A stretch of DNA of 13,907 nucleotides from a bacterium (GCA_021813065.1 JAKALZ010000014.1:1-13907), one strand, 5' to 3'. Shown: positions 5,321 through 13,881, numbered from the stretch's first letter. The notes: a model not told the origin generated them from the letters alone. Numbers and translations: made by a program.

Positions 5321-8300
5321 TCAGCGCGTCGCAGGAGGTTTGTCGCCCGTGGTTGCATCGGCCTGTGGCGTTGGCGATGGCGTTGGCGTTCCGAGATAGG
5401 TCAGGAACCACTCGGTCTCACGCTCCCACATGTCCATCTGCTGGGCGGGTTCGCCAGGGTAGTGTCCCGCGCGGGGGTAGATGACCATGCGGGTCGGTAC
5501 GTTCAACAGTTTGAGCGCGGTGTGGAACTCTTGCGCTTGACCGAGCGGGACGCGGATGTCGTTCTGCCCCTGGAGCACGAGGGTTGGCGTGCGCACCTTC
5601 GTGACATGGGTGATCGGCGAACGGTCCCGGTACAGTTTGGCGTTTTCCCAGACGAAGCCTCCGAGGTTGTCAGCCATATAGTGGGGAATATCGGTAGTCA
5701 GGGCGTCGCTGGTGAGGTCGGTGATTCCGTCGATATCGACGCTGGCCTTGAATCTATTGGTTTGAGTGATGTCACAAGCTGCCATGTAGCCACCGTAGCT
5801 CTGGCCCATGATCGCCACACGATTCGGATCGGCGATTTTTTGCGCGGCAAGGGAATCGACCCCCGCGAGAATATCTTTAAAGTCTCCGCCGCCCCAATCG
5901 GCGAGATTTGCATACGTGAATTCCGCCCCATACCCCGTCGATCCTCGTACATTTGGGCGCAGGAGCGCAAAGCCTTGCGAAGCGAGGGCGCCCGCGGGGC
6001 TAATAAGCCAACTTTTGCCGCCAGGGTAGTACTCGAAGAACGAGAATGAGGGTCCTCCGTGAGCCTCCACGATGAGGGGGAAGCCTTCATCCGGCGGCAC
6101 TCCCGCTGGCAAAGTTAAAATTCCTTCGATCGTGCGCCCATCGAATGATTTCCACCGCACTATCTTTGTCTGCCATATTTTGCCGTCCGGAACGCCTGTA
6201 TTGAGTGAGGTTACTTTTTGCGCGCGCAGATCATTGTTCCCCGATAGAAATGCCGCCCAAACTTCCGATGGATTGGAAGAATCCTCGAGAATCAGCCCAA
6301 TTGCCGTGCCGGAGCTATTGATTTTTCCACCGGCCATGTAGCCCCGCGCGATGATGTCGCGACTCGGACCGCCATCGACAGGCTGAGCTGTTATCGCTGC
6401 TTGAGTTGCCCGAGCATTTGAGTAATAGACATAGGCGCCGTCAGGCGACCAGCCCAGGAGCCCGAGCGTGTTGAGCAGAGAACTCTGGCTCTGATCCTTA
6501 GCGAGCAGTATAGGTGTTCCTCCGACCGAAGGAATGATCGAAACATCCATAAGGGTAAAGAACGAGTGGCTCGTGCTGAAGGCAATCTGCTTCCCGTCGG
6601 GAGAAAAGCTCACCGTGTTGTAGCAACCTCTATCGATGGGCGGCACGATATCCTTCCTCGCGCCGCTCTGGAGGTCGAGCGTGGAGATCATCGAAGGATA
6701 TTCATAGAGAGGCAGAAGGTGATCCTGTCGCACCAGGACAACAGATGTCATATCGGGAGAAAAATCCCAGGCTGACACACAGAAGTTGCCCGAAGTGATC
6801 TTTCGGGTGGCGTAAGAGCCCTGTGCGTCAGGCCTTGCCGAAACCGTCCAGAGATGCACCATTTTATCCTGCTCATCGACGATTTGAGGATCATTACCAG
6901 CAGCAATCGCTTTGAGTTCTTCGGCGCTGAAAGAATCCGGATCGATGTAACCTATGCGGGACCCGTCGCGCGACCATCGGTAGGCGTACACCGCAGTCTG
7001 CACATGGCTGATTTGGACCGCTTCGCCTCCCTCGGCGGGCGTGAGCCAGAGCTCAAACTTTCCCGATTTTGTGGAGATGAATGAGACCCACCGACCATCC
7101 GGGGACCACTGGGCGTGAAAACTTGGGCTGTCGGCGCTCGTCAGGCTCCGCTTGTTCTTCCCATCAATATCGCTGATGAATACCTGTTGGACAGGATTGA
7201 TGAGGCTGCCATCTCGCATGGAAGTGGAGGCGGTGAACACAACACGCGTGCCGTCGGGCGAAACATCGACGTCGGAGATATCCCACATCGACATCGTGTC
7301 GCCCAGTGTCCAGGAGTCCTTCGCCATGGCAGTGAGGGCAATACGGTCGCCGGGCAGCCCCGCGAGCTCGATGAGACAACCTTTTTCAAGCCGCGCTGCC
7401 CCGGAATCGATCGCGCTATCGTAGAGCGGACTGAGACTTGGCGAGTAGACGCGCACCCGGGTGTGGCTCGATTTTTCAAACTGAAGCATGAGTTCCTCAT
7501 CCGCGCGGAGCCACTCATTGTATCCTTCTTTGCCAATGGTGGTCGCCGAGAATCCCCGCGCGAGCGGAGGCATCTCTGCGGCGGGGCTCATCACTTTGTA
7601 GGAGAGCTTCGCCCAAGTCTGTCCGTCGTGCTCGAACAATGAAAGCTCAGTTTGATCTCGCAAGAAAGTTGTGGCGAACATCGCGGTATTCGGAGATGTC
7701 ACTTCCTTTACGCCGTCAAAGTCGACATATCCTGGCAGGCCCGGTACAGTATTCGATACGGTGAATGGATTAAAGAGCGCCATGGATCTGCTCTCAAAAG
7801 GACCGATATCGCGACGCAGCCAGAGCGTGCCCGCGACATCGATCGACAGGGCTTGCGGGTGTTCTAGCGCTTTTAGCTGCTGCGCATTCACCTCTGTTCC
7901 GAAGGGAATCTCGGAAATAGAGCAGCGAATGCCATTAATACTCTCTAAGCGTATCGAATTCCCGCTTTCACCTATAAATGTGCCATCGCTGTAAAAAGCC
8001 GATGGCAAGGGCATCTCATGCCCTTGATAGAGCGCGGCAGCCTTCAGTTCATTGCGCTCAAAATCGAATTCAAGTCTGAGTAAATATCCTGTCGAGCCGT
8101 AATATCCCCCGAACTCTGAGTAGTACGAGGGAATTGGTTGATGCGCTCGCGCTGGTACCGCAGCCCCAGGTGCCGCCGCATGGTGCGGAACAAGCAGACC
8201 TTTATCTTCCAGGGCGGCCGCCAGCATGTTCATCGCGGTGATCGCGGCGGGTGCCGCTGCGGCGGATTCCGCTATGGCGATGCTGATACCGCAGTCCGGG

Positions 8301-9397
8301 GCAGTAATAATCTGAGAGGTATACCGGCCAGTGTTTCCTCCCTTTCCGAGCACCTTGATTCCCGCCTCGCTAAACGGCGATTTTCGCACAAAATCCCAGC
8401 CAAGACCGAAGGGCCAGGTAGCGGGGTCGTAGTTGAGCTTCGCGCGCGAAGGCTGCTCCATGCGCATCTCCGCGCTCGATTTCTGGCTGAGGAACTGAGG
8501 ACCATTTCCCGAGAACGAATAGGCGAAACGGCAGAGCTCTTCAGCGGTCGACGCCATTCCTCCCGCGCCCAGAATCGACACGACTTCTGGTGGTTCTCGT
8601 TTTCCGCTCTCCGGATCGTAGTAAAAGGCCATCGGAACATTTCCTCTGAGCCCTATGCTGAGCCCTGTGTGGGTCAATCCGAGAGGTGAGAGCACTTTTT
8701 CAGCGACATACGCAATAAAGCTCATGCCCGATACGCGCTCCACCACGAGCTCGGCGAGCGTAAACCCATCGTTGCAGTAGGCCGCGAAATCACCAGGCGC
8801 GAATTTGAGGTGCTGCTCCGATAATTTGTGCAGCGTTTCTTTTGTGTATTCGCGATCGGGAGCAAACCCCATGCCATTTCCCCAATTAGTACCGGATATT
8901 CCGGAACTGTGGTTCAGCAGCATTCTCACCGTGATATCCGTGTACCTGGGATCAGCCATGGTGAATTCGGGCAGATAGCGCACGACCTTTTCGTCGAGGC
9001 TCACCTTGCCCTCGTCGACGAGAGCCATGATGGCGGAAGCGGTGAATTCCTTACTTATCGAGCCGATATTGAACAGAGTCTCATTATTGACCATGGTGTT
9101 GTGCTCGCGGTCCGCGAGGCCGAATCCTTCCGAGTACACGAGCCTGCCTTGATCGATGATTGCCACTGACGCGCTGCTCGCGACGCCTGAGCTCAAGTCT
9201 TGGGTCAACGCGCCCTGGGCAATCGCGACTGTCCGATCGAGGTACGAGGGAAGCGCACCGTTAGTGATGTGCGTTGGAGCTGTCGCGCCAGATTGAGCGA
9301 AGGAATTCGCCACGAAGCAGAAAAGCAGCGCGGAAACCAAGGTTGTTTTCACGAAGACTTTTTTGCACTTTTTTTGCATCATTCGAGAGTATGTCAT
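5321..9397 (-). CDS. Secreted serine beta-lactamase-like / DPP-IV-type S9 peptidase fusion protein
   Basis: One uninterrupted frame of 1358 residues. The ATG at 9397 is preceded by GAGG 10 bases upstream. A signal peptide with hydrophobic core TLVSALLFCFVA ends in SFA-QS, giving likely cleavage after residue 34. Residues about 50-400 form a class C-like serine hydrolase domain: S113-I-S-K116, Y207-C-N209 and a KGGNTG third motif (352-357). A linker of about 300 residues follows, of mixed beta character. Residues about 700-1085 hold repeated VSPDGT/WSPDGR/FSPDGK blades of a beta-propeller. The C-terminal alpha/beta-hydrolase has GQSYGG with S1200, GQND with D1280 and GHYPG with H1312; the 80/32 spacing resembles DPP-IV. 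A TPTPSPTP tail ends the protein. Family members cleave peptides or amide bonds outside the cytoplasm. Substrates are unknown. The two enzyme domains in one chain are unusual. Confidence 0.92.
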   Translation of the reverse strand: MTYSRMMQKKCKKVFVKTTLVSALLFCFVANSFAQSGATAPTHITNGALPSYLDRTVAIAQGALTQDLSSGVASSASVAIIDQGRLVYSEGFGLADREHNTMVNNETLFNIGSISKEFTASAIMALVDEGKVSLDEKVVRYLPEFTMADPRYTDITVRMLLNHSSGISGTNWGNGMGFAPDREYTKETLHKLSEQHLKFAPGDFAAYCNDGFTLAELVVERVSGMSFIAYVAEKVLSPLGLTHTGLSIGLRGNVPMAFYYDPESGKREPPEVVSILGAGGMASTAEELCRFAYSFSGNGPQFLSQKSSAEMRMEQPSRAKLNYDPATWPFGLGWDFVRKSPFSEAGIKVLGKGGNTGRYTSQIITAPDCGISIAIAESAAAAPAAITAMNMLAAALEDKGLLVPHHAAAPGAAVPARAHQPIPSYYSEFGGYYGSTGYLLRLEFDFERNELKAAALYQGHEMPLPSAFYSDGTFIGESGNSIRLESINGIRCSISEIPFGTEVNAQQLKALEHPQALSIDVAGTLWLRRDIGPFESRSMALFNPFTVSNTVPGLPGYVDFDGVKEVTSPNTAMFATTFLRDQTELSLFEHDGQTWAKLSYKVMSPAAEMPPLARGFSATTIGKEGYNEWLRADEELMLQFEKSSHTRVRVYSPSLSPLYDSAIDSGAARLEKGCLIELAGLPGDRIALTAMAKDSWTLGDTMSMWDISDVDVSPDGTRVVFTASTSMRDGSLINPVQQVFISDIDGKNKRSLTSADSPSFHAQWSPDGRWVSFISTKSGKFELWLTPAEGGEAVQISHVQTAVYAYRWSRDGSRIGYIDPDSFSAEELKAIAAGNDPQIVDEQDKMVHLWTVSARPDAQGSYATRKITSGNFCVSAWDFSPDMTSVVLVRQDHLLPLYEYPSMISTLDLQSGARKDIVPPIDRGCYNTVSFSPDGKQIAFSTSHSFFTLMDVSIIPSVGGTPILLAKDQSQSSLLNTLGLLGWSPDGAYVYYSNARATQAAITAQPVDGGPSRDIIARGYMAGGKINSSGTAIGLILEDSSNPSEVWAAFLSGNNDLRAQKVTSLNTGVPDGKIWQTKIVRWKSFDGRTIEGILTLPAGVPPDEGFPLIVEAHGGPSFSFFEYYPGGKSWLISPAGALASQGFALLRPNVRGSTGYGAEFTYANLADWGGGDFKDILAGVDSLAAQKIADPNRVAIMGQSYGGYMAACDITQTNRFKASVDIDGITDLTSDALTTDIPHYMADNLGGFVWENAKLYRDRSPITHVTKVRTPTLVLQGQNDIRVPLGQAQEFHTALKLLNVPTRMVIYPRAGHYPGEPAQQMDMWERETEWFLTYLGTPTPSPTPQADATTGDKPPATR
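5367..5390 (-). repeat. Hexanucleotide repeat encoding a Thr/Ser-Pro tail
   Basis: Four consecutive GGCGWT hexamers (plus-strand sense), all GGCGTT except one GGCGAT, encode the TPTPSPTP segment near the C terminus of the large hydrolase. A repeat of this kind can change copy number without shifting the frame. Confidence 0.7.
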
Positions 9398-9488
9398 GAT
9401 CGATTTGCCTCATTACGGTTTAGAAATGTATTGGTCGACTTTATTGGTATTTTCTCATAATATTAAGCCTGGAACAATGGAAGAATTA

Positions 9489-9520
9489 TTGTGTAAGCAA
9501 TTAGGGCTTTTATAAAAGCC
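9489..9520 (+). promoter_or_regulatory. Candidate promoter with 16-bp perfect palindrome upstream of the MFS gene
   Basis: TTGTGT (9489-9494) and TATAAA (9511-9516) are 16 bases apart and could be -35 and -10 boxes. The -10 lies inside a perfect palindrome, GGCTTTTATAAAAGCC (9505-9520), ending 25 bases before the chosen start codon. A repressor bound there would block the promoter. The -35 match is only partial and no T-tract follows the palindrome, so a terminator is less likely. Confidence 0.4.
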
Positions 9521-9545
9521 TCAATCGTAAAAAGGAATGTCTCCT

Positions 9546-10826
9546 ATGAATCTAAAAAGCCGTTTGCCAGCCTTGCAGTCGTCAGATTACCGGCTTTGGT
9601 TTTTCGGGCAGGGTGTTTCCGTTATCGGAACGTGGCTTCAGAATACGGGTCAGGCGTGGCTCGTGCTCAAGCTGACCAATTCGCCGCTCTTGCTCGGCGT
9701 ATTGACGAGCATTCAGTATCTTCCTTCACTTCTTCTTTCGGTGTTCATAGGGCCGATTATCGACCTCTTTCCCAAGCGAACGATTCTTATATGGACACAA
9801 TCGCTTTTTGCGATCACTGCCGCGATTATGGCATGGGTCGCGTTTGGAGGGCACGCGCAATATTGGCAGGTTCTGGTCATCTCCGCGGCGACAGGAATCG
9901 TAACAGCGGTGGACTGGCCCGCGCGCCAATCCTTCGTCTCAGAACAGGTGCACGACAGGTCAGCAGTCGTCAACGCCGTGGCGCTCAACAGCCTCATATT
10001 CAATATCGCGCGTATCATCGGCCCCGCGCTCGGCGGAATTCTGATCTCCGCCGTAGGAATACCGTGGACCTTCGCGCTCAACGCCGTCAGTTTTCTCGCG
10101 GTGATAGCCGGGCTTTCGTTTATGAAAGCTGGCAGGGTACCGAGCAAAACGAATTCCGGAGATTACTTTTCCGATATGAAGGCGGGGATTTCATATATAC
10201 GCCACAACGCGACGATACTCAACCTTCTCATTCTTATTGGTGTCGTGAGCCTTTTCCAGCTCAATTTCAATGTGCTCATCCCCAGCTTCGCGAAATTGAC
10301 GCTTGGGCTCAACGCGAGCGGATATGGAGGTTTGATGTCGGCGATGGGCGTGGGCGCGATGGCCGCGGGTATGCTGATGTCCTTGGGCGGGAGGCGACTT
10401 GAGCCAAAACCAGCATACATTTATGGCGCCGGCTTTATCCTCTCTATTCCCATGATTCTATTGGGCGTGCAGCACAGCGTAATTCTGTCGGGCCTTCTTA
10501 TCATGCTGTGCGGTTTTGGCATGTCGGCGTTCGCGACCATGTGCAATACTTCGGTGCAGATGCAAGCATCGGACGAAATGAGAGGGCGGGTCATGTCCGC
10601 GTACAACCTTGTTTTTGTAGGATCGACTCCACTAGGTTCCCTGTATGTCGGGCAGATTTCGGACAAATTTGGTTCGAATATGGGATTTCTCTTGAGCGGA
10701 ATAATCGGAATCGTGTTTCTGCTCGCCATGCGCATGTTCGTAACGCCGAAAGCATTCAAGGGTATTCAGACATTCGCGCGCGCCAGGAATGTCGAGGATG
10801 ATATGGTGATCGAGGAGAAGCAATAG
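9546..10826 (+). CDS. MFS transporter, MFS_3 / DHA3 exporter type
   Basis: A 426-residue integral membrane protein with about 12 hydrophobic segments. I start it at the ATG at 9546 because AAGGA (9532-9536) lies 9 bases before it. The in-frame ATG at 9537 would touch the ribosome site. The N terminus SSDYRLWFFGQGVSVIGTWLQ is typical of the group that includes EntS-like and other drug or siderophore exporters. The loop motif GPIIDLFPKR (residues 69-78) corresponds to MFS motif A. DWPARQSF (123-130) and MRGRVMSAYNLVFVG in the second half are further group signatures. The cytoplasmic tail is short and charged. The gene is divergent from the secreted hydrolase and convergent with the PrsW-like gene. 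The direction is probably outward transport; the substrate cannot be read from sequence. Confidence 0.88.
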   Translation: MNLKSRLPALQSSDYRLWFFGQGVSVIGTWLQNTGQAWLVLKLTNSPLLLGVLTSIQYLPSLLLSVFIGPIIDLFPKRTILIWTQSLFAITAAIMAWVAFGGHAQYWQVLVISAATGIVTAVDWPARQSFVSEQVHDRSAVVNAVALNSLIFNIARIIGPALGGILISAVGIPWTFALNAVSFLAVIAGLSFMKAGRVPSKTNSGDYFSDMKAGISYIRHNATILNLLILIGVVSLFQLNFNVLIPSFAKLTLGLNASGYGGLMSAMGVGAMAAGMLMSLGGRRLEPKPAYIYGAGFILSIPMILLGVQHSVILSGLLIMLCGFGMSAFATMCNTSVQMQASDEMRGRVMSAYNLVFVGSTPLGSLYVGQISDKFGSNMGFLLSGIIGIVFLLAMRMFVTPKAFKGIQTFARARNVEDDMVIEEKQ

Positions 10827-10895
10827 AAAATTCGCCGATGCTTGAACTCTCAGCGCGTTTTATCGCGTCTCAGCACGTGCGAGTCAGCAGCCGGG

Positions 10896-11738
10896 TCATA
10901 CTGATTCCTGCCGTGGGGCTTGGTTGCTCGGATGCGGACGCTGCGCCCGCTGCCAGTGCTTCCAGAGCACCGCAAAACCTGCAATGCCGACTGCCGCCTG
11001 GGCAATGAGCACCGACAGATTGGAAGAAAAAAGAAATTCGACGACTGGTGGAAGCCCATCCCAGAGCCCGTGGAGCAGAACCACGAAGAGATAGGCCCAG
11101 ATTACCCGCCGCGTTATGCGATACTGATTGCCAGTGCTCTCCTGAAAAAGCACGCTCGCGAGAATTCCTGTCCAGGTTCCATGGCCAAAGGGCGAAAGCA
11201 CGCCCCGCAAGAGCATCGTGCCGACCGTCGCGCTCAGGCTGCCTTGGCTCGAGAGAAACTCGGTAAAGGTGTAGCCCATGCTCTCAAGCGCCGCAAACCC
11301 CATTCCCGCGGCTACGCCGATGATGAGCCCATCGACTTCCGACACCGGCCTCCTGCGACGGGCAATCCACATGACACCCGCTATTTTGGCGCCTTCTTCG
11401 ATCAGACCGATCATAAAGACCGAAAATGGATCCGAAGGCCGTACAAGGAAGGGTTCAAGGATTGCGGAAGCCAACACCCCCAAAAACCCGCCGTATAGAA
11501 AAACGGACGCAGTGGTGGGAATGTCGAGTTTGCTCAAATGGCGGCGCTCGTAAAAAAAGGCAATAAAGGTAACCGGGACGAGGAAATTTCCAATGAGCAC
11601 CACGGTCGGGAATAAATTGGTATTGGAGGTGAACACCATCACGATCAGACTTAGAAAATAAACCCCAAGGCCAGCAAAGAAAACCTTGATCCAGGCCGTT
11701 CTCGATGTCGCTTGGTAAACCGTATCAGTGCCCGTCAT
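10896..11738 (-). CDS. PrsW-family intramembrane metalloprotease
   Basis: A 280-residue polytopic membrane protein with the PrsW motif set: EEGAK (E114, E115), FAALE (E152), HGTWTG (H186) and HGLWDG (H223). In PrsW these conserved Glu and His residues are thought to bind zinc within the membrane. About eight hydrophobic segments are visible. The start at 11738 is well supported by AGGAGG 5 bases upstream. Bacillus PrsW makes the site-1 cut in the anti-sigma factor RsiW, but many relatives have other or unknown substrates, and no sigma/anti-sigma pair is present here. The gene lies 39 bases after the CGGC-protein gene on the same strand, so the two are probably co-transcribed. The C terminus (PHPSNQAPRQESV) is hydrophilic. 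All motif residues are present, so it should be active. Confidence 0.87.
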   Translation of the reverse strand: MTGTDTVYQATSRTAWIKVFFAGLGVYFLSLIVMVFTSNTNLFPTVVLIGNFLVPVTFIAFFYERRHLSKLDIPTTASVFLYGGFLGVLASAILEPFLVRPSDPFSVFMIGLIEEGAKIAGVMWIARRRRPVSEVDGLIIGVAAGMGFAALESMGYTFTEFLSSQGSLSATVGTMLLRGVLSPFGHGTWTGILASVLFQESTGNQYRITRRVIWAYLFVVLLHGLWDGLPPVVEFLFSSNLSVLIAQAAVGIAGFAVLWKHWQRAQRPHPSNQAPRQESV

Positions 11739-11777
11739 GTGATCCTCCTTCGTGCGCCGTTTTTCAAAACGCCTGTA

Positions 11778-12215
11778 TCAATTATACGCTTTTCGAGTCT
11801 CCTCATCGGTCAAGATATTTTGTATGATTGCGTGCCATGAGCCCGACTTCCATGTGCCCAGTCGGGTATGGGTTTCAAAATAGCTTGTGGGAATAGGATG
11901 GGTGCCAATCACTACGGGAATGTTATATTTCGCAGGAATGAATTGCGTAAAAGCTTCTAGATAAGGACAGGGCGGATAGCCAACCACAAGACCGGTCGCA
12001 AGATGAATGACCTCTGCGCCGTTTTTTATCATTTCCGCAGGGGCATATTCTATGTTGCCTCCAGGGCAGCCCCCACAGGTCGTAATGCCTACAAGTTCGA
12101 TTTCTTCATTTTTGTATATAGAAAAGGCTCCCTGGCGATTATGCATCGCGCGCAGGCACTTTCCAGCCGCACAGGTGTGATATCGGTGACATATGATTAT
12201 CCCTATTTTTTTCAT
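11778..12215 (-). CDS. CGGC-domain protein, putative metal-binding
   Basis: A 145-residue cytoplasmic protein that begins MKKIGIIICHRYHTCAAGKC and carries TTCGGCPGGN with the CGGC motif at residues 47-50. Other conserved-looking residues are C9, C15, C20, C83 in YPPCPYL and H106 in GTHPIP. I recognise it as the CGGC domain family, found often in anaerobic bacteria and archaea and assumed to bind metal through its cysteines; no reaction is established. The start is firm: AAGGAG lies 8 bases upstream. The length is normal for a single-domain member. It is the first gene of a probable two-gene operon with the PrsW-like protease and is divergent from the OFA transporter. Any functional link to the protease is speculative. 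Confidence 0.87.
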   Translation of the reverse strand: MKKIGIIICHRYHTCAAGKCLRAMHNRQGAFSIYKNEEIELVGITTCGGCPGGNIEYAPAEMIKNGAEVIHLATGLVVGYPPCPYLEAFTQFIPAKYNIPVVIGTHPIPTSYFETHTRLGTWKSGSWHAIIQNILTDEETRKAYN

Positions 12216-12248
12216 TCTCGAAGCTCCTTTTCATGGGCGCGATGGCAC

Positions 12249-12346
12249 GCATGCCATTGTATGGAGCGCTAGGATGGCGCGCGCGCTCTCTTCGCAGCAT
12301 GTCATTATGGGGTGCACCACGGCGTGCGCGCGCTCTTCGCAGCATG
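12249..12346. repeat. Imperfect tandem repeat (48 + 45 bp units) in divergent spacer
   Basis: Two units start with GCATGYCATT and end with CGCTC..TTCGCA (12249-12296 and 12297-12341). A third unit is cut off after GCATG (12342-12346). The GC-rich 26-base 3' part (about 12271-12296 and 12321-12341) is the most alike. Unit 1 lies next to an ATGGCA/TGCCAT inverted repeat (12242-12257), and unit 2 has a GGTGCACC palindrome (12311-12318). The block lies between the divergent CGGC and OFA genes, so it is in the region expected to hold both promoters. Confidence 0.6.
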
Positions 12347-12459
12347 GGCAAATCAGTATATCATGCTTCTACGATAAAAGATTTTTGGATCATACGCAAT
12401 GTCGAATTCAAGATGAACTCGAGGTGCGCGGCTACGTCAAAAATCGGAGGAAATCTCGA

Positions 12460-13881
12460 ATGAGTGAACAGGCTACACGGGCGCCAATTCATCGCTGGTT
12501 CATGGTCGTTATGGCCACACTGCTCATGATATGCCTCGGAACCGTCTACGCCTGGAGCTACTTCCAGACGCCGATCATGAAGGCGTATGGGTGGAACAAT
12601 TCGCAGGTTTCGCTGATCTTTTCGTTTGCGATTTTGTTTCTCGGCCTCGCGGCGGCGATTGGTGGTGTTTTTCTGCCACGCGTTGGCCCCCGAAAGCTTG
12701 CGGTGAGCGGCAGCGTGCTCTTCAGTATCGGCTACCTCGTGGCGGCGCTCGCCCTTTCAACTCGGTCGCTCGCGCTTCTGTATATCGGCTATGGGGTGAT
12801 CGGCGGCACGGGCCTCGGTCTCGGCTATGTCACGCCGGTTACCACCATCGCGAAGTGGTTTCCCGACCGCAAGGGGCTCGCGACTGGCATTGTCGTCATG
12901 GGCTTTGGTTTTGGCGCCCTGGTGATGAGCAAGGTGCTCGCGCCGCTCATCCTCGGGCTTACGGGCAACAACCTCATAACAGCATTTCTGCTCTTCGCGG
13001 TGATTTTTTTCGCGCTCACCATGACGGGCTCTGTCTTTTTGCGAAATCCGCCAGCAGGCTGGAATCCAGGGGACGCAAAACAGGCCATATCAGCGGGCAC
13101 CGTGCGCGCCACTACATACGCAGGTGCATCTAGCCTCACACCCCCAGCCGCCGCCGTACTCACTGACGCGCGTGGCGCCACACCTTCTGCTTCCACGGGC
13201 GCGCATGGCGCAGCACCCTCCGCAACCGCTGCCGTACCTTCCACCGGCGCCTTCCGCGCGGCAAAGAACGACATCTTTTCTGCGCGCTTCCTCCTCCTCT
13301 GGTGCATGTTCTTCTGCAACATCAGCGCGGGGATCACCGTTGTCGGCTTCCAGTCGCCGATGTATCAGAAGCTGCTCGCGGCGGCGAATCCAAGTTTGAC
13401 CACCTCTGCGCTCGCCGCCTTGGGCGCAACCCTCATCGCCATCACCTCGCTCTTCAACGGTTTCGGCCGCTTCTTCTGGGGCGCGGTGTCCGATAGGGTG
13501 GGAAGAATCGCCACCTTCCGGATCATGCTCGGCAGCGAGCTCGTGATTTTCGTGGCGCTCATCATCACGAGACAGCCGATCCTCTTCGCAGCGCTGCTTT
13601 GCTGGGTGCTCCTCTGTTACGGCGGCGGATTCGGTATCATGCCATCGGCGGTGGCCGAACTCTTCCATCCGAGCAAAATGACTGTTATCTATGGCGTCGT
13701 GCTCACCGCGTGGGCGGCGGGCGGCGTTGTTGGACCTCAGATCACCGCCTTCATTCAGGACCGAGTGCCCCAGCGAGCCTCGAGCCTTTCCTTCATCGTG
13801 GGCGCCTGTTTTGTCACGCTTGGGTTTGTGGTGTCGCTGCTTCTTCCGACGAGGGTGTCAGCAGCCCATACTTCGCGCTGA
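12460..13881 (+). CDS. MFS transporter, oxalate/formate antiporter (OFA) family
   Basis: A 473-residue, 12-segment membrane protein. The start at 12460 has GGAGG 9 bases upstream and gives MSEQATRAPIHRWFMVVMAT. The frame is open further left to 12193, but that part overlaps the divergent gene and the tandem repeats and is not transporter-like. OFA signatures are clear: GYVTPVTTIAKWFPDRKGLA (residues 122-141), VMGFGFGA, and NGFGRFFWGAVSDRVGR (333-349). Around residue 418 the sequence is YGVVLTAWAAGG. OxlT has a substrate-binding lysine in this part of helix 11, so oxalate itself is an unlikely substrate, though I align this from memory. The central cytoplasmic loop (about 205-268) is long and Ala/Ser/Thr/Pro-rich. 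The likely role is uptake or exchange of a small organic acid. The substrate is unknown. Confidence 0.88.
   Translation: MSEQATRAPIHRWFMVVMATLLMICLGTVYAWSYFQTPIMKAYGWNNSQVSLIFSFAILFLGLAAAIGGVFLPRVGPRKLAVSGSVLFSIGYLVAALALSTRSLALLYIGYGVIGGTGLGLGYVTPVTTIAKWFPDRKGLATGIVVMGFGFGALVMSKVLAPLILGLTGNNLITAFLLFAVIFFALTMTGSVFLRNPPAGWNPGDAKQAISAGTVRATTYAGASSLTPPAAAVLTDARGATPSASTGAHGAAPSATAAVPSTGAFRAAKNDIFSARFLLLWCMFFCNISAGITVVGFQSPMYQKLLAAANPSLTTSALAALGATLIAITSLFNGFGRFFWGAVSDRVGRIATFRIMLGSELVIFVALIITRQPILFAALLCWVLLCYGGGFGIMPSAVAELFHPSKMTVIYGVVLTAWAAGGVVGPQITAFIQDRVPQRASSLSFIVGACFVTLGFVVSLLLPTRVSAAHTSR

Noticed and set aside
5255..6049. Long plus-strand open frame (264 residues) opposite the large hydrolase
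   Set aside because: It is antisense to the well-supported catalytic domain and has Arg/Gly-rich composition typical of the reverse of GC-rich coding sequence, with no recognisable motif.
10827..10895. Terminator between the convergent MFS and PrsW-like genes
   Set aside because: Only short CGCG pairings and a GCACGTGC palindrome are visible, with no stable stem followed by a T-tract.
12249..12346. CRISPR array
   Set aside because: There are only two imperfect units directly abutting each other, with no spacers of constant length and no cas genes.
12139..12351. Arg-rich 70-residue minus-strand frame with internal repeats
   Set aside because: It overlaps the CGGC gene start in another frame. 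Its repetition comes directly from the 45-48 bp tandem repeats, and no ribosome site supports it.
12193..12459. N-terminal extension of the OFA transporter from the ATG at 12193
   Set aside because: It overlaps the start of the divergent CGGC gene and the tandem repeats, is not transporter-like, and the ATG at 12460 has an ideal GGAGG site.
13090..13668. Minus-strand open frame of 192 residues opposite the OFA gene
   Set aside because: It is the antisense of membrane-protein coding sequence, with Glu/Arg-rich low complexity and no start support.
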